Part shown: in pieces, positions 53,564 through 61,615 of the stretch
How the letters are laid out: the number at the start of each line of letters is the position of its first letter
How positions within the stretch are numbered: the first letter of the stretch is position 1
NCBI GenBank assembly: GCA_900544095.1
Contig: UQTV01000002.1
Location: 1-64,000 of the forward strand
DNA from: an uncultured Collinsella sp.
Lineage (GTDB): Bacteria > Actinomycetota > Coriobacteriia > Coriobacteriales > Coriobacteriaceae
DNA: 64,000 bases
Direction of reading: 5' to 3'
Notes under the pieces: model-generated
The model's database searches: none
The model's input: the letters and a program-made list of their open reading frames with translations, nothing else
What the model was told of the DNA's origin: nothing
Program-made: the position numbers and the translations under genes

Positions 53564-55786
53564 ATGAAGATCATCAAGCGCAGCGGCACCGAGGTTGTCT
53601 TTGACATCGATAAGATCGTCAATGCCATCCGCGCCGCAAACTTGGAGGTCGAGGAGAGCTCTCGTCTAACCGACCGCCAGGTGGTTTACGCGGCACAAAA
53701 CGTCGCCGAGGCATGCGAGAACGCGGGCCACACCGTTTCGGTCGAGGAGATCCAGGATTTGGTCGAGGACGAGATCATGCGTCTCGACTGCTACGAGGTC
53801 GCCCGCCACTACATCATCTATCGCTACGTTCAGAGCCTGAAGCGCCAGAAGAACACGACCGACGACAAGATTCTGTCGCTGATCGAGTGCAATAACGAAG
53901 AGGTCAAGCAGGAGAACTCTAACAAGAACCCGACCGTCAATTCCGTCCAGCGCGACTATATGGCCGGCGAGATTTCCAAGGACCTGACTCAGCGCGTGCT
54001 GCTGCCCCAGGAGATCGTGGATGCCCACAATGAGGGCCTGATCCACTTCCACGATTCCGACTACTTTGCCCAGCACATGCATAACTGCGACCTGGTGAAC
54101 CTGGAGGACATGCTCCAGAACGGCACCGTTATCTCGGGCACGCTGATCGAGAAGCCGCACAGCTTCTCGACTGCCTGCAACATCGCGACGCAGATTATCG
54201 CCCAGGTTGCTTCCTCCCAGTACGGCGGGCAGTCTATTTCGCTGACCCATCTCGCCCCCTTTGTTGAGGTGAGCCGTCAAAAGATTCGCGGCGAGGTCGC
54301 TCGCGAGCTTGAGGAGCTCGGCGTCTCTGCGTCTGCCGAGAAGGTCCGTGAGGTTGTTGAGGACCGCCTGCGCGATGAGATCCGTCGCGGCGTCCAGACG
54401 ATTCAGTATCAGGTCGTGACCCTTATGACCACGAATGGCCAGGCGCCGTTCGTGACGGTCTTTATGTATCTCAATGAGGCCCGTACGCCCCAGGAGAAGC
54501 ACGACCTTGCCATGATCGTGGAGGAGACGCTTCGTCAGCGCTATGAGGGCGTTAAGAACGAGGCCGGCGTGTGGATTACCCCGGCATTCCCCAAGCTTAT
54601 CTATGTACTCGAGGACGATAACGTTCACGAGAATTCCCCGTACTTCTACCTGACCCAGCTGGCTGCCAAGTGCACCGCCAAGCGCATGGTGCCCGACTAC
54701 ATCTCCGAGAAGAAGATGCGCGAGCTCAAGCTGTCTAAGGGCGAGACCGCCGGCAACGGCGATTGCTACACCTGCATGGGTTGCCGCAGCTTCTTGACGC
54801 CCGACCGCTCGGGCAACGGCTTTAACAATGTCGCCAACGCGCTGAACTATGACCCGACCAAACCTAAGTACTATGGCCGCTTTAACCAGGGTGTTGTGAC
54901 CATCAACCTGCCCGATGTCGCGCTGAGCTCGCATCAGGACATGGACAAGTTCTGGAAGATCTTCGACGAGCGCCTTGAGCTGTGCCACCGCGCCCTGCTG
55001 TGCCGTCATGAGCGCCTGATGGGTACGCTTTCTGACGCTGCACCGATTTTGTGGCAGTACGGCGCCCTCGCTCGTCTGAAGAAGGGCGAGACGATCGATA
55101 AGCTGCTCGTGGGCGGCTATTCCACCATCAGCCTGGGCTATGCCGGCCTGTATGAGTGCGTCAAGTACATGACGGGTCACAGCCACACCGAGAAGGAGGG
55201 CACGCCGTTCGCCATGGCCGTCATGCAGCGCATGAACGACAGGTGCGCGGAGTGGAAGGCCGAAAGTGATATCGATTTCTCGCTGTACGGTACGCCGTTG
55301 GAGTCGACGACCTACAAGTTCGCCAAGTGCCTGCAGCGTCGTTTTGGCATTATCCCGGGCGTGACGGACAAGGGCTACATTACTAACAGCTATCACGTCC
55401 ATGTGTCCGAGGAGATCGATGCCTTCGACAAACTTAAGTTTGAAGGCATGTTCCAGCAGCTTTCGCCGGGCGGTGCTATCTCCTACGTTGAGGTTCCCAA
55501 CATGCAGGACAACCTCAAGGCTGTCATTCGCGTGATGCAGTACATCTACGACAACATCATGTACGCCGAGCTCAACACCAAGAGCGATTACTGCCAGGTG
55601 TGCGGCTACGATGGCGAGATCAAGATTGTCGAGGATGACGGCAAGCTGGTGTGGGAGTGCCCCAGCTGCGGCAACCGCGACCAGGAGAAGATGAACGTCG
55701 CTCGTCGTACGTGCGGCTACATCGGTACCCAGTTCTGGAACCAGGGTCGAACCGAGGAGATCCGCGACCGCGTGCTGCATCTCTAA
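53564..55786 (+). CDS. nrdD: Anaerobic ribonucleoside-triphosphate reductase
   Basis: Class III glycyl-radical reductase making deoxyribonucleotides without oxygen. An N-terminal ATP-cone (about residues 1-95; MKIIKRSGTEVVFDIDKIVNAI) mediates allostery. The barrel has HMHNCDLVNLEDML and GDCYTCMGCRSFLTPDRSG with substrate-site cysteines. The C-terminal zinc site CQVCGYDG...CPSCGNRD is followed by the glycyl-radical site RTCGYIG (about Gly718). The length is 740 residues. ATG 53564 follows AAGAGGCAAGAGG. Activated by NrdG, encoded after a long hairpin. Control by NrdR is indicated by the upstream box. Confidence 0.97.
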   Translation: MKIIKRSGTEVVFDIDKIVNAIRAANLEVEESSRLTDRQVVYAAQNVAEACENAGHTVSVEEIQDLVEDEIMRLDCYEVARHYIIYRYVQSLKRQKNTTDDKILSLIECNNEEVKQENSNKNPTVNSVQRDYMAGEISKDLTQRVLLPQEIVDAHNEGLIHFHDSDYFAQHMHNCDLVNLEDMLQNGTVISGTLIEKPHSFSTACNIATQIIAQVASSQYGGQSISLTHLAPFVEVSRQKIRGEVARELEELGVSASAEKVREVVEDRLRDEIRRGVQTIQYQVVTLMTTNGQAPFVTVFMYLNEARTPQEKHDLAMIVEETLRQRYEGVKNEAGVWITPAFPKLIYVLEDDNVHENSPYFYLTQLAAKCTAKRMVPDYISEKKMRELKLSKGETAGNGDCYTCMGCRSFLTPDRSGNGFNNVANALNYDPTKPKYYGRFNQGVVTINLPDVALSSHQDMDKFWKIFDERLELCHRALLCRHERLMGTLSDAAPILWQYGALARLKKGETIDKLLVGGYSTISLGYAGLYECVKYMTGHSHTEKEGTPFAMAVMQRMNDRCAEWKAESDIDFSLYGTPLESTTYKFAKCLQRRFGIIPGVTDKGYITNSYHVHVSEEIDAFDKLKFEGMFQQLSPGGAISYVEVPNMQDNLKAVIRVMQYIYDNIMYAELNTKSDYCQVCGYDGEIKIVEDDGKLVWECPSCGNRDQEKMNVARRTCGYIGTQFWNQGRTEEIRDRVLHL

Positions 55787-55797
55787 TAACCATCCCA

Positions 55798-55935
55798 GGC
55801 CGCCCCGTAGCGAGGCCCCGGACCTTTACTCGCTATTTCGGACAGTCCTGGCTCACGACGGAGGCGCCACTGGCGCCTCCTGTTCGTGCGGAACTCATAT
55901 CGAGCAAAGGTCCGGGGCCTCGCTACGGGGCGGCC
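55798..55935. repeat. Long near-perfect hairpin 5 (after nrdD)
   Basis: The arms 55798-55832 and 55901-55935 pair over 35 bases with a single mismatch (outer end GGCCGCCCCGTAGCGAGGCC). The loop contains its own palindrome GGAGGCGCCA-C-TGGCGCCTCC at 55860-55880. It starts eleven bases after the nrdD stop codon and lacks a T-run. Confidence 0.95.
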
Positions 55936-56113
55936 AAGTTGATGTAGCTGAGATGCAGCACGCAGCCTGCTCGCTCCTCGAAGTTCTTAGCGGAAATGAG
56001 TTGACTTGCAACAACGCTTTGCTTGCGATGGCGGTTGAGCCGCAACCCAGTTTTTATTAGACCTCGAACCCTATACTCGATGTTCGCTTCGTTCATTGAG
56101 TTACCCTTTGCAT

Positions 56114-56197
56114 GAGGCCGGGACATATCGTCCCGCCCGCAGTTTCGCAGGCCGAAGGCCGAGAATGTTTGAGGACGGGATGATATGTCCCGGCCTC
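56114..56197. repeat. Long hairpin 6 (upstream of nrdG)
   Basis: GAGGCCGGGACATATCGTCC (from 56114) pairs with the segment ending at 56197 over 22 bases with one G.U and no mismatch. The 40-base loop holds GGCC-GAA-GGCC. The 3' arm ends only 3 bases before the nrdG ribosome site, so folding could affect translation of the activase. Confidence 0.9.
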
Positions 56198-56212
56198 CCG
56201 GGAGAGTTACCT

Positions 56213-56794
56213 ATGAACTACGCGAACATTAAGTATTTCGACATTGCTGATGGAGAAGGCGTCCGCACTTCTCTGTTTGTGAGCGGGTGCCGTCGTGGCT
56301 GCAAGAATTGCTTTAACTCCGTCGCGTGGGACTTTGCCGCGGGCGAGCCGTTTGATCGTGCCGTCGAGGACAAGATTATCGAGAGCCTCGATCATCCCTT
56401 TATTGACGGCCTGACGATTCTGGGCGGCGAGCCTATGGAGCCCGAGAATCAAGCGGGACTCGTTGATTTTGTCGAGCGTGTTCGCGCGGCCTATCCAGCG
56501 GGGTCGGGGAAGACTATTTGGTGTTTCACCGGCGATGTGCTCGAGGAGCTTATGCCGGGAGGCCGCCACCATACCGAGGTCACGGACCGTATCCTTGCCT
56601 GCCTCGACATGTTGGTGGATGGCCCGTTTGTTCAGGATCTGTATGATATCTCATTGCGTTTTAGGGGCTCGAGTAACCAGCGCGTGATCGATATGAACGC
56701 TACGCGCGCCCGTGCTGAGCGCGAGGGCGTTGCGCTTTGTGATGCGGTTGAACTTTGGCGTGATGATCCGGTCTATTCGACCCATACTATGTAG
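56213..56794 (+). CDS. nrdG: Anaerobic ribonucleotide reductase activase
   Basis: Radical SAM enzyme that installs the glycyl radical on NrdD. The [4Fe-4S] motif CRRGCKNC (CxxxCxxC) is at about residues 27-34 in VSGCRRGCKNCFN, GLTILGGEPMEPEN is the SAM-binding GGEP motif, and TIWCFTGDVLEEL and LVDGPFVQDLYD are typical NrdG stretches. The length is 193 residues. ATG 56213 follows GGGAGAG; longer in-frame starts lie inside hairpin 6. Same operon role as nrdD, though the hairpin-filled spacer suggests separate tuning. Confidence 0.93.
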   Translation: MNYANIKYFDIADGEGVRTSLFVSGCRRGCKNCFNSVAWDFAAGEPFDRAVEDKIIESLDHPFIDGLTILGGEPMEPENQAGLVDFVERVRAAYPAGSGKTIWCFTGDVLEELMPGGRHHTEVTDRILACLDMLVDGPFVQDLYDISLRFRGSSNQRVIDMNATRARAEREGVALCDAVELWRDDPVYSTHTM

Positions 56795-56860
56795 CTTGTG
56801 GTCGATGCCGGAGGGCGTGGTACCATAGCGCGAACGTGAAATCGGAAAAGTGAGGCCCAG

Positions 56861-57418
56861 ATGGTCGATCAGGAAAAAGTCGAGGCCGCCATTAAGCTGT
56901 TGCTTGAGGGCATAGGCGAGGACCCAACTCGTGAGGGCCTGTTGGAGACCCCGGCGCGCGTTGCCCGTATGTATGGTGAGATCGCCGGCGGCATGGGCCA
57001 GAGTGCCGAGGAGCACCTGTCCAAAACCTTTGCCGTCGCTTCGAATGATTTGGTTATCGAGCGCGACATCACGTTCTATTCGCTGTGTGAACATCATCTG
57101 CTACCGTTTTATGGCAAGGCCGCCATTGGTTATATCCCTAACGGTCGGGTGGCTGGGCTTTCCAAGCTCGCCCGCACGGTTGAGGTTTATGCGCGCCGTC
57201 TGCAGCTGCAGGAGCAACTGTGTGCACAGGTTGCCGATGCCCTCATGGACTATCTCGCTCCCCAGGGAGCGATTGTGTTGATGGAGGCCGAGCATATGTG
57301 CATGACGATGCGTGGCGTGCAAAAGCCCGGCACCAAGACCGTGACGCTCGCTCGCCGCGGCGTCTTTGAGACCGATCCCGCGCTCGAGGAGCGTTTCTTT
57401 AGGATGTTGGGCCGCTAA
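56861..57418 (+). CDS. folE: GTP cyclohydrolase I
   Basis: First step of tetrahydrofolate synthesis, GTP to 7,8-dihydroneopterin triphosphate. The zinc ligands are Cys76 and His79 in SLCEHHLLPF and Cys147 in EAEHMCMTMRG; TPARVARMY and GRVAGLSKLARTVEVYARRLQLQE are family blocks. It is 185 residues, a zinc-type FolE1. GTGAGG lies upstream of ATG 56861. The HD-domain gene starts two bases after the stop and folB is next, so three genes form a pterin operon. No folP or folK is in the window. Confidence 0.97.
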   Translation: MVDQEKVEAAIKLLLEGIGEDPTREGLLETPARVARMYGEIAGGMGQSAEEHLSKTFAVASNDLVIERDITFYSLCEHHLLPFYGKAAIGYIPNGRVAGLSKLARTVEVYARRLQLQEQLCAQVADALMDYLAPQGAIVLMEAEHMCMTMRGVQKPGTKTVTLARRGVFETDPALEERFFRMLGR

Positions 57419-57420
57419 CC

Positions 57421-58002
57421 ATGAGAGTCGTCAACGACTTTACATCGAAGACCGATGAGGGGACGTCGCGTCGCGGCTTTATGGCTTCGGGCCTGGCCCC
57501 CTTTGGTGCCATGCCTCGCATTGATTACATTTGTGCCAACGGGCTGTTCCGACGGCACCTGGGCAACATTGCACAGTTGGAATCGGGGCGCATCTTCTGC
57601 CGCCACGGTATTGACCATCTGCTCGATGTCGCTCGCATTATGTGGATCAAGAATCTCGAGGAACAGCTCGAATTTGACCGCGAGGTCATCTACGCCACGG
57701 CACTTCTTCACGATATCGGCAAAGATGAACAGTATGAATCGGGTATATCCCATGATGTTGCAAGCGAACGCGTCGCTGATGCGATTCTCGGCGGCATGCC
57801 CGATGACGTGGCGTTTGAGCCGGCCGATGCCGCAGCCATTAAGACGGCCATTCTGGGCCATCGAAAGCTGCGCGTGAACAGCCAACCGCTTGAGCGTCTG
57901 CTCTATGCAGCCGACAAAGCGTCGCGCGCCTGCTTTGCATGCCCCGCGCGCAATGCTTGCAACTGGAGCGATGATAAAAAGAACCTGTCGATTCGCGTGT
58001 AG
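57421..58002 (+). CDS. HD-domain hydrolase encoded between folE and folB
   Basis: A predicted metal-dependent phosphohydrolase of 193 residues. HD-superfamily ligands are His62 and His66 (RHGIDHLLDVARI), His97-Asp98 (ALLHDIGKD) and Asp165 (AADKASR). A cysteine cluster CFACPARNAC (171-180) follows the last metal residue and could hold a metal. The first 40 residues match no domain I know. Its place between folE and folB suggests that it removes phosphates from dihydroneopterin triphosphate, a step for which no enzyme is visible here, but this is inference; it could also be a generic nucleotide phosphatase. The gene begins two bases after folE with no clear ribosome site. Confidence 0.75.
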   Translation: MRVVNDFTSKTDEGTSRRGFMASGLAPFGAMPRIDYICANGLFRRHLGNIAQLESGRIFCRHGIDHLLDVARIMWIKNLEEQLEFDREVIYATALLHDIGKDEQYESGISHDVASERVADAILGGMPDDVAFEPADAAAIKTAILGHRKLRVNSQPLERLLYAADKASRACFACPARNACNWSDDKKNLSIRV

Positions 58003-58045
58003 TTAGTTTGCGCGGTTGGGGTTCTAAACGAAGGAGACGATCGCG

Positions 58046-58531
58046 TTGAGTAACAAAAAACTGCCCGAGAATGCAACCAAGACTGAAGGTGCTGAGCTCG
58101 CCCGCCGTGGAAGGGGCGAAATATCCACCGCAACGGCGGTGCCTCACGTGAGCTATGATGATCTGCGCCATGCCGATCGTATTGTCATTGACGGCCTTGA
58201 GGTTTTTGCCAACCATGGCGTGTATCCCGAGGAGAACGCGCTGGGTCAGAAGTTCATCGTTTCTCTGGTGCTCTATGCCGACCTGCGCGCGGCGGGGGAG
58301 CACGATAACCTGGATGCCTCGATTGACTACGGCTCGGTGTGCCACGATGTCGATGGCTATCTGCGCGAGCATACGTTTAAGCTCATCGAGGCGGCAGCCG
58401 AGGGGACAGCCCAGATGCTGCTGCGCCGTTATCCCTCGCTGCTTGGTGTGCGCATAAAGCTCGATAAGCCGTGGGCTCCTGTTGGCCTGCCCCTGGCAAG
58501 CTGCGGCGTCGAGATCGAGCGCGTGCGCTAA
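58046..58531 (+). CDS. folB: Dihydroneopterin aldolase
   Basis: Cleaves 7,8-dihydroneopterin to 6-hydroxymethyl-dihydropterin and glycolaldehyde. The family core starts near residue 41: DRIVIDGLEVFANHGVYPEE, then ASIDYGSVCHDV, FKLIEAAAEG and GVRIKLDKPWAP with the catalytic lysine. The N-terminal 40 residues are polar and atypical. The start TTG 58046 is chosen for AAGGAG nine bases upstream; no ATG or GTG fits. The product is 161 residues. It is the last gene of the folE-HD-folB group and converges with the metalloprotease gene, six bases away. Confidence 0.9.
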   Translation: MSNKKLPENATKTEGAELARRGRGEISTATAVPHVSYDDLRHADRIVIDGLEVFANHGVYPEENALGQKFIVSLVLYADLRAAGEHDNLDASIDYGSVCHDVDGYLREHTFKLIEAAAEGTAQMLLRRYPSLLGVRIKLDKPWAPVGLPLASCGVEIERVR

Positions 58532-58537
58532 CCGGTT

Positions 58538-59314
58538 CTAATACGACTCTATGGGTGGCTGCTTGAGCCGCTGCGACAGAGCTTTATTGTTGGGACAGTA
58601 CGTGTCGAGCAGGGCGTGGAATCGCTGATTGTGGCTTGGCTCGAGCAAGTGGACGAGCTCGTGGGCGACAACCATGTCGAGGCATTCGATGGGATAGGCG
58701 GCAAGTTCGAGTGCGATGCGAATGGCGCCGGTCTTGGGCGTGCATGATCCCCAGCGCGTTTTCATGCTGCGCACGGAGACGCGGGCCACGGTGACGCCCA
58801 TTGCGATTTCGTACGCGTGCACCATATCGTACAGCGCCGTGGTGACCTCGGTTGCATAGAGCTGGTCGATACGGGCTTGGAGCTCATCGGACGTTAGGCC
58901 GTCGAGGATTGCGTGCCGCTTGGCCTGTGGGCCTTCGTCCGATTCATCGGTACCCATAAAACTTGCGAAGGTGGCCTGTTTGGGTCGCGGTGCGGGTGAT
59001 GCAAAGTTGTGATCGAGTGCATCCTGTACCGTGATGGGCTTGCCCCAAAGTGCAATGATGGACGAGGGGCTGAGCGGCTCTCGTGCCGTCGCCTGACGTT
59101 GCTCGCGCTGGGCAAGTCGGCTGATAATCCAGGCGCTGTTGCGCTTCACAAACGCTTCGATACGCTCGCGGCTGGCGCCGATCGGTGCGCTGGCGTGGAC
59201 CTCGCCGCTCGATGTGACGCGTAGGTTGAAGTTCTTGACGCGCTTTTTGGTAACGACGACGGGGATGGTCGTCCCATCCGGTCGGGATGCGGAAATCGTA
59301 AACTGCTGCGTCAA
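58538..59314 (-). CDS. YgjP/SprT-type zinc metallopeptidase (DUF45)
   Basis: Predicted zinc-dependent peptidase of the WLM/YgjP-like family. The HExxH motif is in VVAHELVHLLEPSHNQRFH, with the conserved SMKTRWGSCTPKTGAIRI about 30 residues before. The N-terminal half has the usual VKNFNLRVTSSGEVHASAP strand. It is 258 residues with TTG 59314 as start, preceded by GAAGGA; a much longer open frame upstream runs through the dipeptidase gene in another frame and is not credible. Physiological substrate unknown. It converges with folB. Confidence 0.82.
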   Translation of the reverse strand: MTQQFTISASRPDGTTIPVVVTKKRVKNFNLRVTSSGEVHASAPIGASRERIEAFVKRNSAWIISRLAQREQRQATAREPLSPSSIIALWGKPITVQDALDHNFASPAPRPKQATFASFMGTDESDEGPQAKRHAILDGLTSDELQARIDQLYATEVTTALYDMVHAYEIAMGVTVARVSVRSMKTRWGSCTPKTGAIRIALELAAYPIECLDMVVAHELVHLLEPSHNQRFHALLDTYCPNNKALSQRLKQPPIESY

Positions 59315-59337
59315 AAGCGGTCCTTCAGATCGGGGAC

Positions 59338-59371
59338 GGGCCGGCATGTCGACCGTTCGGCATGCCGGCCC
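59338..59371. other. Hairpin between dipeptidase and metallopeptidase genes
   Basis: GGGCCGGCATG (59338-59348) and CATGCCGGCCC (59361-59371) pair perfectly over 11 bases with a 12-base loop. No T-run on the minus strand. It precedes the TTG start of the metallopeptidase gene by about 25 bases. Confidence 0.6.
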
Positions 59372-59388
59372 GCTCAAGGGATGTGAAA

Positions 59389-60402
59389 TTAATAACGCTC
59401 GAAGAAGGCAAGCGCGTTGTCGCTGCAGAGCTTTTGCATCACGGTCTTGCCAAAATGCTTGGAAAGCATGTTCTGGAACTCGGGCATCTTGCTGGCATCG
59501 GAGAGGAAAGCGGGCACCGTGGCGCCGTCCCAGTCGCCGCCGAGCGCGATGACGTCCTCGCCGCCCAGGTCGAGCCAGTGCTCGATATGCGCCGCCAGCT
59601 GGTCGAAGGTGACGTCTGCGGCGGTCTTGTCGGTTGCGTCGTTGGAAAGGAACTCGCTGCAGTAGTTGAGGCCGACGATGCCACCCATGTCGCGAATGGT
59701 GCGGAACTGGTCGTCGGTAAGGTTGCGTTTGGCGCCGCAAACCGCACGGGAGTTGGAGTGGCTGGCGACGAAGGGACGCGTGGCGCGGGCGGCGACCTCG
59801 TCAAAGCACTCATCGTTGAGGTGGGAGACGTCGAGCACCATGCCGGCGTGCTCCATCTGCGTAAGCGCCTCGATGCCGGCGGCGGTGAGGCCGGCGTGGG
59901 TGTCGTGGCCGCTCGCGAGCGGTCCCTGCGCGTTCCAGCTGAGTGACGACATAAGCACGCCCAGGCTCTTGAGCACCTCGATCAGCGCGGGGTCCTCGGC
60001 AAAGAACGTGGCGTTTTCGATGGTGTGGATGCAAGCGACCTTGCCGTCCTTGAGCGCGGGGCGAATGTCTGCGGCGCTGCGCACGTTGACCATACGGTCG
60101 TGGTTGAGCATTGCCTGGCCGCTCATATGCGCCATGATCTGCGCCTGGAAGCGCGCGGCGTGGGCGGTGGGAATCTCGTCGGGGACAAACGTGGCGAAGC
60201 ACTGTGCCCACGGCGTGTTGCCGATCTTTGCGAGCGAGATGGCACAGGCGTTACCCTCGATGAGGTCGAAATCTTGCGGATGCGTTTCGTCGCCGGGGAA
60301 ATAACCGTCGGTGCCGGCGGTAAAGCGCAGGTCGAGATCGAGCGTGGCCCAGCCGATTCGGTCGGCAGTGTCGCAGTGTAGGTCAAATACGGGATATGCC
60401 AT
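59389..60402 (-). CDS. Membrane dipeptidase-family (M19) peptidase
   Basis: Zinc dipeptidase of family M19, related to renal dipeptidase. Metal ligands are visible in VFDLHCDTADRI (HxD), CIHTIENATF (bridging Glu), LDVSHLND and VASHSNSRAV (His), and DVIALGGDWDGA near residue 290. The protein has 337 residues and no signal peptide, so it is probably cytoplasmic and cleaves imported dipeptides, possibly with D-residues. ATG 60402 is preceded by GGAGGAA. Substrate not determinable from sequence. Confidence 0.9.
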   Translation of the reverse strand: MAYPVFDLHCDTADRIGWATLDLDLRFTAGTDGYFPGDETHPQDFDLIEGNACAISLAKIGNTPWAQCFATFVPDEIPTAHAARFQAQIMAHMSGQAMLNHDRMVNVRSAADIRPALKDGKVACIHTIENATFFAEDPALIEVLKSLGVLMSSLSWNAQGPLASGHDTHAGLTAAGIEALTQMEHAGMVLDVSHLNDECFDEVAARATRPFVASHSNSRAVCGAKRNLTDDQFRTIRDMGGIVGLNYCSEFLSNDATDKTAADVTFDQLAAHIEHWLDLGGEDVIALGGDWDGATVPAFLSDASKMPEFQNMLSKHFGKTVMQKLCSDNALAFFERY

Positions 60403-60522
60403 GGTTCCTCCGGTTGCAGCGTTTCTTTGCAAACTGTCATTGAATTGTATGACTAGGGTATAGTTAGCGCCATATGTTCACGGCGGCCCGCGTTGTGCGC
60501 CGCCCTTATCACGGAGGTTACC

Positions 60523-60951
60523 ATGTCCAACCAGGGCAAGAAGGTCAAGACCCATTATCGCGGCACGCTCGATGACGGCACGCAGTTCGATAGCTCCTAC
60601 GATCGCGGCGAGCCGCTGGAGTTCACCTGCGGCGCCGGTCAGATGATCAAGGGCTTCGACGCCGCTGTTGTCGACATGCAGGTGGGCGAGAAGAAGACCG
60701 TGCACATTCCTGCTGCCGATGCCTACGGCGAGCACAATCCCGAGATGGTTCTGACCTTCCCGGCCGAACAGGTTCCCAACATCGAGCAGATCGAGAAGGG
60801 CATGAAGCTTTTCCTGTCCACGCCGAGCGGTATGCCCGTTCCCGCCGTGGTCATCGACGTGACGCCCGAGGCTGTGACGCTCGACGCCAACCACGAGCTG
60901 GCCGGCAAGGACCTCAACTTTGATATCGAGCTCGTTGAGGTCGAGGGTTAG
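60523..60951 (+). CDS. FKBP-type peptidyl-prolyl isomerase, SlyD-like
   Basis: Proline isomerase and chaperone. The FKBP half has VKTHYRGTLDDGTQFDSSYDRG-type residues at the start (about 8-29) and CGAGQMIKGFDAAV; the inserted chaperone flap runs from about 66 to 118 (DAYGEHNPEMVLTFPAEQVP), and ANHELAGKDLNFDIELV closes the fold as in SlyD. It is 142 residues and lacks the histidine-rich nickel-binding tail of E. coli SlyD. ATG 60523 follows GGAGG by five bases. A UreE-like gene starts three bases after its stop, a pairing that hints at metal-chaperone work. Confidence 0.9.
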   Translation: MSNQGKKVKTHYRGTLDDGTQFDSSYDRGEPLEFTCGAGQMIKGFDAAVVDMQVGEKKTVHIPAADAYGEHNPEMVLTFPAEQVPNIEQIEKGMKLFLSTPSGMPVPAVVIDVTPEAVTLDANHELAGKDLNFDIELVEVEG

Positions 60952-60954
60952 AGT

Positions 60955-61533
60955 ATGCCTGAACGCTTGGTTTCGACGACATGCTTGGGAAATCTCAACG
61001 ATCCGTCCTATGAACTCCTGCTTCGCCGGAAGTTGGGCGGCGTCTTTGAAGTTGACGAGCTACTGTTCGATTGGGACCGGGCTGATGTATGCGCGTTTGC
61101 GGGCGTGACGGAGCTGGGGCGCACGATCGATGTTCGGCTGGATGCTGCCGACGGCGGTCGTCTTGCCGATGGCGACGTGCTCGCCATCGACCGTTCGGGC
61201 ATGGTGCCCGTGGCGGTTGTCGTGCGCCTGCGCAGCGCCGAGGTCTATTTGGTCGAAGTCGACCGCATGGATCCGATTGCGCTCGCGCATGCGTGCTGGG
61301 AGATCGGCAATATGCACGCGCCGCTTTTCCGAGGCGATTCGGACGAGCATACCGTGCGCATGTATACGCCGGTGCAGCCTGTTTTGGGCTGCATGCTCCG
61401 GGGCGTCGAGGGTGTTCGGCTCTCGGTGGTTACCCGTGAACTCGATGCGGACCGGCGCTTTGCATCGAGTGCGGCGGAGGCCGTCGTGAGCATGGCTCCC
61501 GACTTTACCATCGTAAAAAAGACGCGCGGCTAA
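60955..61533 (+). CDS. UreE-like protein without urease
   Basis: The 192-residue protein resembles the nickel metallochaperone UreE. The central part DGDVLAIDRSGMVPVAVVV and the C-terminal half ALAHACWEIGNMHAPLFRGD with His121 at the position of the conserved UreE histidine (GNxHxP), then QPVLGCMLRGVEGV, follow UreE order. The histidine-rich tail is absent; Cys114 and Cys146 flank the putative site. The N-terminal 60 residues align less well. No urease genes are in the window. It might serve another nickel enzyme or have a different role. The ATG is three bases after the FKBP stop, so the two are co-translated. Confidence 0.7.
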   Translation: MPERLVSTTCLGNLNDPSYELLLRRKLGGVFEVDELLFDWDRADVCAFAGVTELGRTIDVRLDAADGGRLADGDVLAIDRSGMVPVAVVVRLRSAEVYLVEVDRMDPIALAHACWEIGNMHAPLFRGDSDEHTVRMYTPVQPVLGCMLRGVEGVRLSVVTRELDADRRFASSAAEAVVSMAPDFTIVKKTRG

Positions 61534-61615
61534 GCGCGTATATACGCAAGGCGGGCTTTGAGGGGCGACCAATCAAGGTCCGTCTTGCTGTTGATAGGAG
61601 GCTTTGGGGAAGCAT

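Larger units (their letters stand above)
55787..56212. other. nrdD-nrdG spacer with two long hairpins
   Basis: 426 bases between reductase and activase, unusually long for this pair. It contains long hairpins 5 (55798-55935) and 6 (56114-56197), and between them about 180 bases with no gene. TATACT near 56071 could be a -10 for nrdG but lacks a good -35. Confidence 0.7.

Noticed and set aside
53666..55780. Open frame of about 700 codons antisense to nrdD
   Set aside because: Shadow of a highly conserved gene with clear motifs on the plus strand; no ribosome site and no domain.
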